Shown here piece after piece: positions 21,503-33,397 of a stretch of 64,000 nucleotides of DNA. The position numbers and the translations under genes are program-made. Positions within the stretch are counted from its first letter, which is position 1. Every line of letters begins with the position of its first letter. Source of the stretch: Hirundichthys speculiger (taxonomy: Eukaryota; Chordata; Actinopteri; Beloniformes; Exocoetidae); assembly GCA_018398805.1 (NCBI GenBank), contig JAGFBZ010000342.1, positions 1,138,001-1,202,000 on the forward strand, written 5' to 3'. The notes beneath the pieces are model-generated. The model made no database searches, had not been told where the DNA came from, and was given only the letters and a program-made list of their open reading frames with translations.

Positions 21503-24500
21503 CGGCCTTTCATTGTCGTGTCCAGTCGAGACATTAATCTCAGACTAGTTTGTTTTACTTTCACTCTCATCTTTTTAAAAATGGTGGCAAAACTTTCACA
21601 GAAGGAGTTGGCGGGGATGTCGGAAGAACGGGTGAAATTTTTTTTTAACCCCATATAGCTCCCAAGATATGAGCCAACATATGAATCCTCCTATAACAGC
21701 GCCATCTAGAGGCCCGCCATGGTAATTACAAGCCGGGAAACGTCCCTCAGAAGTTCTGCAGTGTCGCTACACACTTTAAATATGTGCTTAAAAATAAAAA
21801 AGTTAAAAAAGAAAAATACTTCCCAATACAAAGCGTAACTGGTCACGTAAAAGCGCGCACCTCCTTCTTCCGATGACGCATGGATACATTTCATATCAGA
21901 CTCGGTTCGACAGAATAAGCCATTTATTTTCTCGACCTTCTTCTCTTTTTTAAAGATATCCGGATGTTATGTGATGCTTTGTTGCGTTATTGACGAGCCC
22001 GTTCACTGAAAGCGCCCATGTGAGCTTTTCTTCTCGCAGAGAAATGACTCGTCTCCGGCGGAGCTGCGCGCCGTGCGTCACCACGACATAAAAGTCATCG
22101 AACTTCCTTGACACCTCAGCGGCAAAAACCAGTGTCTCTCACGTAAGCGCAGAACACATTCCTTTTTCTCTGATTCCCTTTTCAGTCCTTTCATCAGCAG
22201 ATCTGCTGCAGAAACCAAGGTGAAACCAGTGGACACAAAAGAGGAACATCTCACCTTGATTTCTTCACCAGTGAATAGAGCCTTTCTGTTTAAACAATGT
22301 GCAATTACCAGCTTTTAACAGCTAAACTTGTTAAAGTGATTAGCCGGTGTTTACCATAAGCAACATTTTGTACACAAGATAACGGTTCTCATTTTCAAAT
22401 GCTAATGCTTGTTAATTAGCCACGCTCCGGTGGGTAATTCCTATTCAGCCCTCAACCTACTGTACAGACAGGCTTTTTAGTTCCTTATTTATTTATTTTG
22501 AGGAGATTAAAAGCGGCGAGAAATAATGAATTAATTCAATCAATCACGTAAAGGCTAATATATGCGCAACGAATGGCAGGGGAACCGTTTTAATGTCAGA
22601 AATCAAAAAGGCAGAGATCCAAGGAAGCTACGCCGCGGCGCGAGAGACGCGGCTGCCGCCGAGGTGGGCGTGGCCTGACCAACTTCCTCCAACCGACGGC
22701 GAGAGTCGTTTTCCTCGACATTTGGCGTTCCCGGTCTTTGTCTGGAAGCCGCCACAAACCCGTCAACCTGCATTTCTGGGAGAAACGGTCTCCTCCAGTG
22801 TGATCTGGGATTGAAGGAAAACCTGGTTGGGCCCCGGAGGGGTGGGGGATGGGCGCTGGTGTAATTTAAGTTTAATGTGTGTTTGCTCTCCCTAATCTTC
22901 TCTCTTTTCAGCCTCTGAAAGGCGTGATAAACTCTGAGATGGCGAGCTGGAAGACAAACAGGAGCCACCTCTGCTCATTTCTCTCGTCCCATTACTCCGG
23001 ACTGGGAAACCTGCAATTTATCCGTTCGCATTAAAGCTGAGGACAGACGGAGGGGTGGGGGGGTGGGGGGAGTATTTTACCCTCAGAAATAAACAAATAA
23101 ACACCAGAGCTGTTCTGATGCTACCTGTGGTCTGCAGGTGCTTGAGATTTTTTTCCTCTAAAAAGGTGAAACGCCAGTCCGTCATTGGCTAATTTAAATA
23201 TCTAGAAATGATTTTATGTACAAGCAGCGATCAGTATTTCAAAGTCTCGATGAATGATTTCACCTGAATATTTTATTGAAAATGGCAGAAAGACACGTCA
23301 AGCGTTGACAGCTGGGGGATTTCACTCTTTTAAATTTATACAGTTTATGCTTTGTGTTAAATTCGATGTCAACAACATGCATCATGGGAGTTGAAACATG
23401 AGCATTTATAAATGTTTAAACATTTTAAACACAACCACATGGATAAGCCTTTCAGGAGGTCCGACGGCGTGAAAACGCATGTGGAACGTAGCAACCGTGA
23501 TCATCGGCGCCGTCAGGCGGCATTGCCTTTAAAAGGCGGGCGTAACCCGTCCGAGAGCCAGACGTCACCGCTCACTGTTCAGATGTTTTTTCAGATGCTA
23601 CGGGGCTGTGTTAGCATACGTGGTGCGGCTAACTGGCAGACCTGTGAAGGGCGACGGCATCTGCTGCCATCCGCGTCTCTGTGGCGAACAAGCGCAGAGT
23701 CTTGAATGTGTCCCGTCTGCGATCCGACGCGTCACCGACCGAAAACAGACTGAGATCACGGTACATCGAGAAAACATTTTCTTTTCTTTTTTTTTTCTTG
23801 TCAGATTGTCGTGGTTAGTAAAACCATCTAGTGTGTACATGCAGTTTAATCTTGTAGCAGACTTTTTTGTGGGAGTCTGGAGGGTGAGCGTGTCCTTCAC
23901 CAGTCCTCTCTGGCAGTAAATCTTTATTAACATCTTAAATCCTGATTCCGTCAGATAGAACTAGAAAACACCAGCAGTGAAACATTTAAAGACGAGACAA
24001 TTAAAGAGACACGACAGTGTCCCTCCACCATCAACGGGGTCTTTTTTCCCCGGGGATGCTTTGGTAGCAGCTCTACTCCACAACCGCCCTCGTCGCTGCA
24101 CCGTAGCGGTTGAAAATGGCACTGTACCCCCGGCGCACAGGGATTCCTCCAAAAACGCCACCGTATAACAGAGTGGCTCGATTTACATTTTACGACCTCC
24201 AAACTGCTGCTTGTCCCGAGAAAAACCCTCTCGCAGTCACGACGGTCAAACAGTCAGGAACACGGTCACGTCGGACGGCGTGCCACGCCTCTCCCTCATT
24301 AACCCGACAAATCCACTTCCCGAAGCGGATGAAAGCGGCCGACCGGCTCCGCGGGCGGAGGTCGCCTCGGAGAGTCACCTGGCGTTGCCGGGGAAACAGA
24401 CAAGCCGGCGGATTGGCTATTTATGTAAATCCGTGGCAGCAGCGGACGGGAGCGTGCACGCCAACACACACCTCACGGCACAGCCTGTTGCTATGGCGAC

Positions 24501-24873
24501 TAAGAATTAAAAGTGGATCGAGAGGGGGATTATTGCAGTCTCACATTAAAATAAAAAGAGAGGGAGAGAGAAAAACAGTTACGTCTCTGACAAATGACAG
24601 AACTTCTTTATCCTCTTTTATTCTGAAATCATTTTGATTTGGCTCAAAGGTTGATGAACAGTAGATGCGGCGCTCATCCTCAGCTGGAGCTGATAGCCGG
24701 GTCGTCTCCTGTCGGCGGTAACAGCTCCGTCAGACACTCAGACAGGGCGGCTGCTCGTGTTAGCACACAACGAAATTACCCAGAAGCCACGGTGACACGG
24801 TAAATACGATAAATCTGAGACGCTCCTCTTCAAATCCGGGGCACAATAATGGCGGAAATCAGCAACTTAAACG
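21503..24873. other. Intergenic, nothing recognised
   Basis: About 3.4 kb with two CpG-rich patches (about 22626-22700 and 24255-24420), poly-T at about 23786 and no supported exon. The CpG patches lack TATA/initiator or coding context, so I do not call promoters. Confidence 0.4.
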
Positions 24874-25784
24874 TAGGGATGGGAATTGATAAGATTTTTC
24901 CGATTCCATTATCAATACTGTTTAACGATTCGATTCTTTATTGATTCCAATTTGGGGAAAAAGGAGAACAAGTTTTATTAGCATCATTTTTTTTTTTTTA
25001 CTTAGAAGTCATGAGCCTTACAAACTCAACAGCGAGGTCAAAAGAGGCCCAAAGCCTGGATAACGTGTTAACTGTTGTAATATGTAACTGTGCAAATACA
25101 CAAGAATGTGGAACATTTTACTAACAGATTTTTACTAATAGAAATAAAAAAAAAATCTCTAAAAAAAGGACATATGAGCTCACTAAGCACTTAAAAATAG
25201 TAATATTCTCTCTCTCATCACGGTCATCTTCTAAATGTAATGCAGAAGGCATTCGTTTAATAGCATAGCATTAATGTTATAGCGTGTTTTACAAAGAAGC
25301 ACATAGGCAGCGGGATAGCTACTAACCAGAGTTACCAGAGGTGATCTTAGCTTGGCTACTGCTGCTGGGTTGAGATCCATCAGTCCGAAGCGTCAAAAAC
25401 ACGACACTCGTTATCTCATGTTGTGTGTTCAAATGTTTCTGCATGTTAGCCGTGTTCCCTCCCGACGCTGTTATCTCCACTTTACAATGACTGCTAGTTG
25501 CCTTGTTGCCATCTTTCTTTGGTGAAGTGAAGCCAAACTTTGGAGCGTTTGAACCTGGTGGGCGCCATTGTTGTTTACAACTCCAATGCGCGTGCTAAAC
25601 CGACGTAACTTAATCACGTAAGTGCTTTCTGGAATTGACTGTGTGTAACTTGCGTAAATTACGTGAGATTCGTGCTGGTTGGAATCGATAAGAGAATCGC
25701 TGGATAAACTGACAAACGATTCCATGGAATTGAAACACATGGAACCGGTTCTCTACAGGAACCGGTTCTTGATTCCCAACCCTA
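24874..25784 (-). mobile_element. hAT element, family M
   Basis: Ends TAGGGATGGGAATTGATAAGA and GGTTCTTGATTCCCAACCCTA, flanked by cttaaacg (24866-24873) and cttaaaag (25785-25792), 7 of 8 matching. Subterminal 'gattccattatcaat' and 'ggaatcgataagagaatcg' are partly inverted. It carries a BED-finger transposase remnant on the minus strand and nothing else coding. Confidence 0.88.
25413..25512 (-). pseudogene. BED-finger hAT transposase remnant
   Basis: From ATG 25512 the minus strand reads MATRQLAVIVKWR and then a stop. In a shifted frame downstream it reads GNTANMQKHLNTQHE, carrying the H-x4-H end of a BED zinc finger. The two halves are out of frame, so the former first exon is broken. Confidence 0.5.
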
Positions 25785-25792
25785 CTTAAAAG

Positions 25793-26583
25793 TGAAACAA
25801 AAGGTCAGTGGGGGCTCAGACCGGGGCGACAACTCAACTGTCCCCCCCATCGGGTTTTCTGAGTCGGGCAGCTGCATCCATGCAGCTAGAATCCGTCGTA
25901 AAGGTGCATCGTGCCAACCTGCTACTTTCTTTTTTGTTAACTGAGACACTCTCAGTCACATCATCACCAGAGCTGCGAGGCTTGAGAGCGGCCCGAACCT
26001 CGTGACTGAAGAATAGAGAGGTTTTTTTCTTCCTTCTTCTATTTTGGACGGCGTTCCTGAGCAGAGGCAACCCCCAGAGCTGTAGGACGTACAAAAGAAA
26101 ACTCGCAAACTACAACCGGCACCAGAGAGGACCAGCATGGCGGCGTGTCCCCATTGGCGCCTGGCGGGGTTTGGCAGGCTTATTTAGGCTAGCAGCAATG
26201 GGCACGCTGAGGAGGGAGGGGGGGTTGTGGGGGGCATGAGTGTTGGCTGGGCTCTTTAAGATAGAGGAAATACTAGAATGTGTGTGTGTTCGACTCGACT
26301 GAGAGGAAGCGCGCTCGTGTGCACATATGGCTCGTACATGACAGCGAAACGTGGCCATGAGGCGGAGGGCAGGATGGTGACACGTACGCACATGTGCGAG
26401 GACATCCCGTGCTTGCATGGTGGGCGGCTCGCCGGCCCACCGGAAGCACCGCGGGGCCTGGGGGGGGGGGGGGGGGCAGCCAGCGTGCTGCAGCGACGGC
26501 GCTCGCAGCCTCTGGTGTGTGCTGTCACTTCGGTGGAGGGTTTCCTCCGACAAGGTGCAAAAGGAGAAGACAGCAGAGGAGAC
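25793..26583. other. Intergenic, nothing recognised
   Basis: Contains a G16-17 run at about 26460-26476. ORFs overlapping the downstream GTGC repeat are compositional. Confidence 0.45.
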
Positions 26584-26584
26584 G

Positions 26585-26644
<60 letters not shown>

Positions 26645-26645
26645 T
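26584..26645. repeat. (GTGC)n microsatellite, about 15 units
   Basis: Uninterrupted GTGC tetranucleotides. They keep several frames open on both strands (RACVRACV... or ARTHARTH...), which explains the apparent ORFs here. Confidence 0.97.
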
Positions 26646-26955
26646 CACGGGTGGGCGGGGCTTCAACCATGTTTATCTACTGCCAGTTTTTCCGCATGTG
26701 ATTCTGCATTCAGCCTGTCAGCCCTCTGATCAAACGCAGGTTAATTTGAAGCTCCTGGATGTATGTGCAGGTACAGGTACAGGTGCAGGTGCAGGCTTTG
26801 AGATTGCAGCTTTATTGTCTTAAATTATACAAAAGGCACGAAAACGTTCTGGAAACTAATTGATGTATGTTGGCAGCGCGCTCTTTTGTGCACCTTCAGT
26901 GGATGTCCTAAGGACTGCACTTATGTACGTGACATATAATGGGCGTGGTCCTTGG
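26646..26955. other. Intergenic, nothing recognised
   Basis: Includes a short GGTACA/GGTGCA hexamer repeat at about 26769-26796. Confidence 0.5.
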
Positions 26956-27740
26956 AAGGGTCCTTGGAACAACCTGACAACCCAAAAACCCAAGGTTCTG
27001 ACCCGACCCGAATCGGGTCTCGGGTCCATTCAAAAGACGTGACTCCAGGTTGAGGTCTGAATTGGTACAGTTAGTCTCGGGTCCGGTCGGTGCTCTCTGA
27101 CAGGCTGGGTCCACATTTATGCGAGAGAGTTAAAGATATTGGCGGTAGCAGCCAATAATGTCAGGACTCGGGGCAGTTTAAATTAATTATTCATTAACGT
27201 GGCGTGTTTGTCATGAAACAATCGTGTTGCCGTAGTGTGTTATTAGCGGTTTGCCCGGCAGCAGTAAAGCACAACGGATCACCAACATGACAGCGCTGGA
27301 TGAGAGAACATATTCACGACACGTCCTGACTGGTGTAGGCTATTAGCGTTAGCAGTTGCTACCAATAGCATCTGTATCCACAAAGAAAATAACGATGTGG
27401 ATTTATTGTTGTTTACATCACGTAGCCTATGTAGCAACTGAACCGGTAGAAGAAGACAACTTTAGGTAAGAAAATCAAGTTTTATTCAACGCTAGACAAC
27501 TTTAACATGAGCAACTATGGGCTGGATTGTCTCAGGTTCTATTCGGGTAACTCGGTTCGGTTCGTTGTCGGAAACTAAAGACTGGGGTCGGGTCGGTTCC
27601 GGGTCCAAATATTCTGGGTCCATTCGGGTTCGGACTCCCGGGCTTATGATAATAGCTCGGGTCGGGTCGGTTTCGGGTCGAATTTTCCCATGGGTCCATT
27701 CGGGTTCGGGTCCGTGAAAGTGGACCCATGAAGACCTCTA
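26956..27740 (-). mobile_element. GGGTC-rich hAT-like element, family H, copy 3
   Basis: Same order of motifs as the copy at 14323, but with the full GGGTC/GGTTCGG-rich arm, ending GAAGACCTCTA at 27740. The left terminus has drifted (AAGGGTCCTTGGAAC in place of TAGAGGTCTTTGGAAC). No clear target duplication. Confidence 0.75.
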
Positions 27741-29781
27741 GTGTGCGGGTACTTATGTGGGTCAAATACAACCTCAGAAGCACAACATCAAATAACGTTG
27801 CCGTCCCTTGATTAAGATGTCAGTTACGCGCGTTTCTCGTCTGGAGCTTTCAGGCGAGTGTTAACTCGCCTGAACGCTTTGAGGCAAGGGAACGACATAA
27901 GCTATGGTCTCAGGACTCCGAATATGTCGCCGCCGTAGAAGAAAGATCAACGTGGCGAAAGAATCATGGGGGTATCTCTGGTCAGAAGCAGCTGTCCTAC
28001 GTCAGACAGTGTGAGCGGTTTGACGACGGCCGATACCGGTTTCTAAAGGGCTCTGAAAGAAGTTTTCCCACGAGTGGACACGCCCCTCAGATTTACAGCT
28101 ACAGCTCAGGTCCCAAAATGCCCCCACCAACCGGTGGAGTCACCGGGCCTGAACCCAGAGCCATCCAGACCCAAATGTGAGGCCATCTGTCCGGCAGCCA
28201 GAGAGGAACCCGGGTCACGGGGCGGGACGGCAGCTCAGAGGACACCAACAGAAAAAAACAGAATCAGAGCTCCCGTCGAAGTCTAGACCTCAACTCAGAA
28301 GAGAGCTCTTCAAACGCCAGTAACCACCTCAGTGGATTTTTGTTCCTTTAAGAAGATCAGGTGGATTTTCTGTTGTTTTTACACACAAGTACCCCCCACC
28401 CCCCCCACACACACTCGTAGGATTAAAAGAGGTAGCGTTAACTTTTGCACGGCTGTAAAAATGAAAATAAAGAAAAACTGTGCTCCAGGTCAGAGAAACA
28501 AATAACCGCCGTCTTCATCTGGATGCTCACAGTCTAGAAATCGACAGGACGGGGCTGCTGGGAAATAACATGTCTAGACACACAGACGTGCACGTGCGAC
28601 CCCCCTCCCCCCCAACCCCACGCACACGTTTACACACAGGTGTGTGTTGATTAGCAGCGGAGTCTGAGGCTCGTTGACCATCTAACCCGACTCCTCTTCC
28701 TCCGCCAGTCAGCGGGTCCAGACGTATAAACAGCGAGCTGGCAGACGCGTATTCATAATAGCTCACAATCGTCCGGACCGTAAACCCTCTGATGTTCAGC
28801 GTTAAAAACGCGCCGTCGCCGGTGACGGATGGAAGCGTCCGTCCAACCGTGAGAAATGATCTCATTTCCTCTGTTTTCCTCTGTCCAGTTCATGAAATAT
28901 GGACGTCATTACGACCAAAAACAGGCCCAATAATGCACGGCGGGAAACGAAGAAAATCAAATAAAACGGCGAGGATGTCTGCCCGCCGGCCACGTAGCTT
29001 TTTGTTTTTTTGTGAAACACTTTGCTAACAGACATACGAATGTTTTGCTAATTGTGTCCTTTAAAACTTCACTTTCTTTGTGCCTCTCAGCGGTTATTTG
29101 GGAGCTAAATACTGTCGAACAGACAGACGGTCTGAGAGCTTTGAGAAACTGTTGATTTCTGACAGAAAAAATCTCTGTTTTAGTCCTAACTGAGTCTAAC
29201 GTTTCAGTGGACTAAATCTGCCGTGGATGTTGACGGTGATGAAAGTAATTCTCCGTGTTCTTTTATCTGGTGCCATTGACGAGACTAGAAACAAAGGTCA
29301 ATTAAAGAGTTTAATACAATCATGAATACAAAGAATCAATATGCCAAGCAGAATATTTTAATTGACCGATGGTACACTTCCTTGACACCACAGAGAGATG
29401 CCAGGGAAATGCACTCCGATGTCAAATTGTTCTCAGTTCTTAAAAGATCCAGCGGAGGCGGATCCTTGGTTCTTCTGAGTTTATTGCTCTTTGTCTTCGA
29501 GTCCAAATGGTAAACAGCTCTGAACCGCAGGTCCAGGCACATGTGGTTGTGTTTGTCCAGGAAATGTGATGTCATAAAACCTAAAACAACCACTGAGGAA
29601 CTCACGGTCATAAAAGGAGACTACATTCCTACATGTCATGAAGTTTAGTTTTAACAGTTAAACAGTTCTCAGATCATTTTAATCCTAACAGTGAGGACTT
29701 CCCTTAAATCACTATCTAAGCTTTGATGAAACGTCTATCAACCTGCACACTCTTCACATCAAGTGGCAAGATGCTACTTGT
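27741..29781. other. Intergenic, nothing recognised
   Basis: About 2 kb without supported genes or repeat ends. A C-rich tract lies at 28389-28408. Confidence 0.45.
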
Positions 29782-30214
29782 TAGGGCTGTAGTGATACAC
29801 TAATCTCACGATACGATACACGATATTTGGCTCACGATACGAATATATATCGATATTAATCTTACAATACATTTACATCATTTTCTGAAAGATTTTAAAG
29901 GGACAAAGTGATTTTGGTGACATCTTGTGAGTGTTCCAATGACTTTGTTTGAATTAATTGAACTGAAAGCATCAATTACACATTATATGGCTGACAGGCA
30001 GCTTGCAAATGCTGAACAAAATGAATAAAAGATTTGTTGAGAAAAATAGTTTCATTAAACAGTGCAAATTGTTGCTTGCAAGCTTTTAAAGGGGGGACAC
30101 TAAGGTTTTGAAAGAAGCTTAGAATATCGATACCCGCGGCTGAAAAATCGAATACTCTCTGGGGAAATAAAATATCGAATATATATCGCAGAATCGATAA
30201 AAATGCTCAGCTCA
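29782..30214. mobile_element. hAT-type MITE, family C, copy 1
   Basis: Begins TAGGGCTGTAGTGATACAC and ends near GATAAAAATGCTCAGCTC. Same ends and interior ('cacattatatggctgacagg', 'caagcttttaaagg') as copies at 61803 and 63422. Rich in ATCGATATAT palindromes. No clear target duplication for this copy. Confidence 0.75.
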
Positions 30215-30283
30215 GAGTCAGATTCAGATTCAGGATTTTCTTTACTTTCTGCAGTCGTTGAAAGTGTGCGGACAGGACGGCAG

Positions 30284-30287
<4 letters not shown>

Positions 30288-30324
<37 letters not shown>
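30288..30324. repeat. (GA)n microsatellite
   Basis: Pure GA units followed by G-rich imperfect units to about 30340. Confidence 0.95.
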
Positions 30325-30327
<3 letters not shown>

Positions 30328-30340
30328 GAGAGAGGGGGTC

Positions 30341-30770
30341 GGTTTTCACCACCACGTCTTAAAAGTTTGTGATGCAAAACACTTGGAGACACAGATTAAA
30401 AAGATGGGAGTGGAGCATCAGCAGGTAATAACTGATGTCCTGTGAACATGGAGATTTAAAAAACGGAAAAAAAAAAAAGCCAAGGAGGACGTCTGGGGAG
30501 GTAAATGTCAGGTTTATGCTTCTACATCAAACTGATGGCCGAATGTCCTCCGCAGCGGAAAAGCCTGGAAGCTCAGAGGGTGATACGAGGACTTCATAGT
30601 TCACCGCTGAAGCTGCATACGAGCAGCTTTCTGCATCTGAACTCCGGAGGAGTTCTGATTACTTAATATCTGAAAGATCAACTCATCCTTGTTTTGTCAT
30701 CATCTTTTATCAGATGGGGATAAAGAAAAACAGAATCCATCCTGATTTGAGGGTCTCTAATGTTCTAGTC
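30341..30770. other. Intergenic, nothing recognised
   Basis: A12 run at about 30467. No other signal. Confidence 0.45.
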
Positions 30771-31170
30771 CACATGTGTCAAACACAAGACCCGCGGGCC
30801 AAATGTGGCCCGTCACGTCATTTTATGGGGCCCTCGAGAGCTTGGGCATTATTGGCCTAATTTTTAAACCAATATTTTTAAACTTAAAATAAGCTTGCAC
30901 TGCTTTAAAGCACATATTGACAATAAACTACATCTCCCATCATGCATTTCGTCATTACCCACAACGATAACAGCAGCTATGAGCAAGACGATTTTTCAGA
31001 ACTGATGGACTTTAGAAAAACCTTTTACTAACTAACCCAGACATGTCCAAGAAAAGAAAAATTTATTTTATTTTCATTTATATTACATTTTGTTACACTC
31101 ATGCTGTCAATCTGGCCCTTCAACCATGATGCTGATGTGGCCCTCAGTGGAAATGAGTCCGACACCCCTG
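30771..31170 (-). mobile_element. hAT element, family F, copy 1 (deleted)
   Basis: Starts CACATGTGTCAAACACAAG and ends GAGTCCGACACCCCTG, as other F copies. At 400 bp it lacks most of the transposase remnant that larger copies keep. The subterminal palindrome (complete GGCCCGCGGGCC in sister copies) is present with a one-base change. Flanks match at only 5 of 8. Confidence 0.8.
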
Positions 31171-31900
31171 ATCCAGTTGCTAAAAACCGGTTCTTTGCTT
31201 CTGCACTCGTGAGTTCATTCGACTCTGAAGCATTGGGCTCAGATGGCTGAACAGCTTTAATTAAATTAGACAAATCCCCATTTCTGTGTCCACTAACAAT
31301 AACTTCAGCACTATCTGGGTTCTACAAAGGATCGGACCCGGACTTGGAATAAGAGCTTACAGACTGAAATGCTTCTGGGGTTTTGGGGCGGGGGGGGGGT
31401 TGGTAAGAAGTAAGATTACGCTGAAACACCAAAAAGGACTTCCTCGTAAATCTATATGCGTTCTGGTCAATGTGCAGCTAATTAAAGTTGAGTTCTGGCC
31501 CTCTGGAGTGTCCTCCATAAAGAGTTGTTAGAGCGCAGCGTTTTTAAGGATTATTTGAAAGCTTAACCTGCTTCCTGTGTGCTTCCAAAACAGTAGATCC
31601 CCCCTTTTATTGCAGAATAACAAGCAATTAGAGGAGAGTTGCTCCAAAGGAATAAAAAAAAAAAAAAATTAAAAAAAAGGAGATGGGATCATGAATCTAC
31701 TTCTGCGAGCGACGCGACCTTGACACAGTTCACGCCTCAGAAACATCCGCATAAACCGAGCGACATCCTGCTGAGCGGCGGCCTGAACGCCGACTCATCT
31801 CCCTGCAGATCTTCTACGAGTTTAAACGTTAAAAAATCAAAAGTCGTGCCTCAGATCCTTCACAGCACTGACTGGCACTCGGTTAATTGTTGCTGTAACC
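31171..31900. other. Intergenic, nothing recognised
   Basis: G11 run at about 31389 and A-rich tract at 31656-31680. Confidence 0.45.
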
Positions 31901-32552
31901 CAGGGGTGTCAGACTCATTTCCACTGAGGGCCACATCAGCATCATCGGTTGCCCTCCAAGGGCCAGATTGACATCATGAATGTAACAAAATGCAATGTAA
32001 ATCAAAATAAATTAAACTACATCCTTATTATAAATGTTAAATAATGGTTTCTGTATTAATTACGTATTCAAGTTTCAAATATTTAAGTCATTATTATATT
32101 AAACTCAGGGTTTGTGGTTGTAAGAGTATCCATTACCTTGGTTTTTCTTGCAGGCTAAATTTAGCATACTTAGCTCCGTGTTTGCTGTCAAAATGCCGAC
32201 GTAGATTAAACTCTTTCACGACTGACACACATTACACAAAAGTTACTACTTTTGTGCATCAATTTTTCTTTTCTTGGACATGTTGGGGTTAGTTAGTAAA
32301 AGGTTTTTCTTAAGTCCATCAGTTCTGAAAAATCGTCTTGCTCATAGCTGCCGTTATCGTTGTGGGTAATGACAAAATGCATGATGGGAGATGTAGTCTA
32401 TTGTCAATATGCGCTTCAAAGCGGTGTAAGCTTATTTTAAGTTTTAAAATATTGTTTAAAATTTAAGCCAATAATGCCCAAGCTCTCGAGGGCCACATAA
32501 AATGACATGACGGGCCACATTTGGCCCGCGGGCCTTGTGTTTGACACATGTG
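31901..32552 (+). mobile_element. hAT element, family F, copy 2
   Basis: Ends CAGGGGTGTCAGACTCATT and GTGTTTGACACATGTG. Target duplication ctgtaacc (31893-31900) / ctgaaacc (32553-32560), 7 of 8. Interior holds a transposase N-terminal remnant on the minus strand (see copy 4) and the conserved block 'gcatgatgggagatgtagt'. Confidence 0.9.
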
Positions 32553-33397
32553 CTGAAACCCGCTGCACGGCTCAACTTGAATTCAGTCACTTTATTGACA
32601 GCGTTTGCCATCTTCAGCGTTAGGCGCCCAGCGTTTTCAGCTCCTCCGTGCGCTTCGGCAGACTCAATCTGAAATAAACTGATGGACGCCGCGGTGAAGT
32701 GGCGACTCTCGCCTTCAATTTGGCCTTTTAGCACAAAGTGGCCAAACTGCAGAGGTTCTGAGGTAATTGGATTCTTGGCTACTAAGCGCTTCTTCGACAG
32801 CTGCACGGCCGTTCAAAGTTAATTCATGCATGAAGGAGTTCACGTCTGACTCAGGGTTCAGGGAGAGTTGAGAGCCCGTCTCACTGATCTGGGAGGACGA
32901 CGGGTTCAGAGATGGCGGCGGCAGCGGTGCCAAGTTATCTCTGGAACGCCTTTATTTTATTTTCTGAAAAAGGAAGGTGCGCCAGACGCGTAGATCACTG
33001 TCGACGCTCGTGGGTGAGCTAAAGGTCACCTGACTGAGGGAGAGATGGTCCTCCAGGACGTCCAGGCGGTAAAAGTTACAGCTCTCTTCCTTTAATCTAC
33101 TCTTTTTGTGTCTATATATAAAATCATCCAGGAGCTTTTACCTCCACGACTGGATCCGTCTCTCTTCACTCTGGAGGAGTTTCCCTTCTTTCTGTTCAGT
33201 CGAGGCCTGGACTTTTATTCATTTATTTGTTCGTTTTTTTGATTTGCCGCTGCGCTCCAAGCTGTCGTCCCGTTAATGACCCAGTTTCAACAAAGTTGTT
33301 GTTGTCGGTCAGACGACCTCCAGAACACAGAGGAGTTCTGTTCAGTTCAGCATCTGGGGAGCAGCTGGTTCTGATGACTGCAGGACTACCTTCATCC
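32553..33397. other. Intergenic, nothing recognised
   Basis: Unique-looking sequence. The 5' part of a long open frame that continues into the CAG array begins here (33227) but has no recognisable domain. Confidence 0.45.

Noticed and set aside
22620..22780. CpG-rich patch as promoter
   Set aside because: No exon, initiator, TATA or coding context nearby. CpG richness alone is not enough.
26110..26823. Long overlapping ORFs on both strands with RACV or ARTH repeats
   Set aside because: Produced by the (GTGC)n microsatellite at 26584-26645. Flanking parts show no domain.
30220..30235. 'cagattcagattcag' as a second retroposon tail
   Set aside because: Only two short units, adjoining the end of a hAT copy, without any LINE-like sequence upstream.
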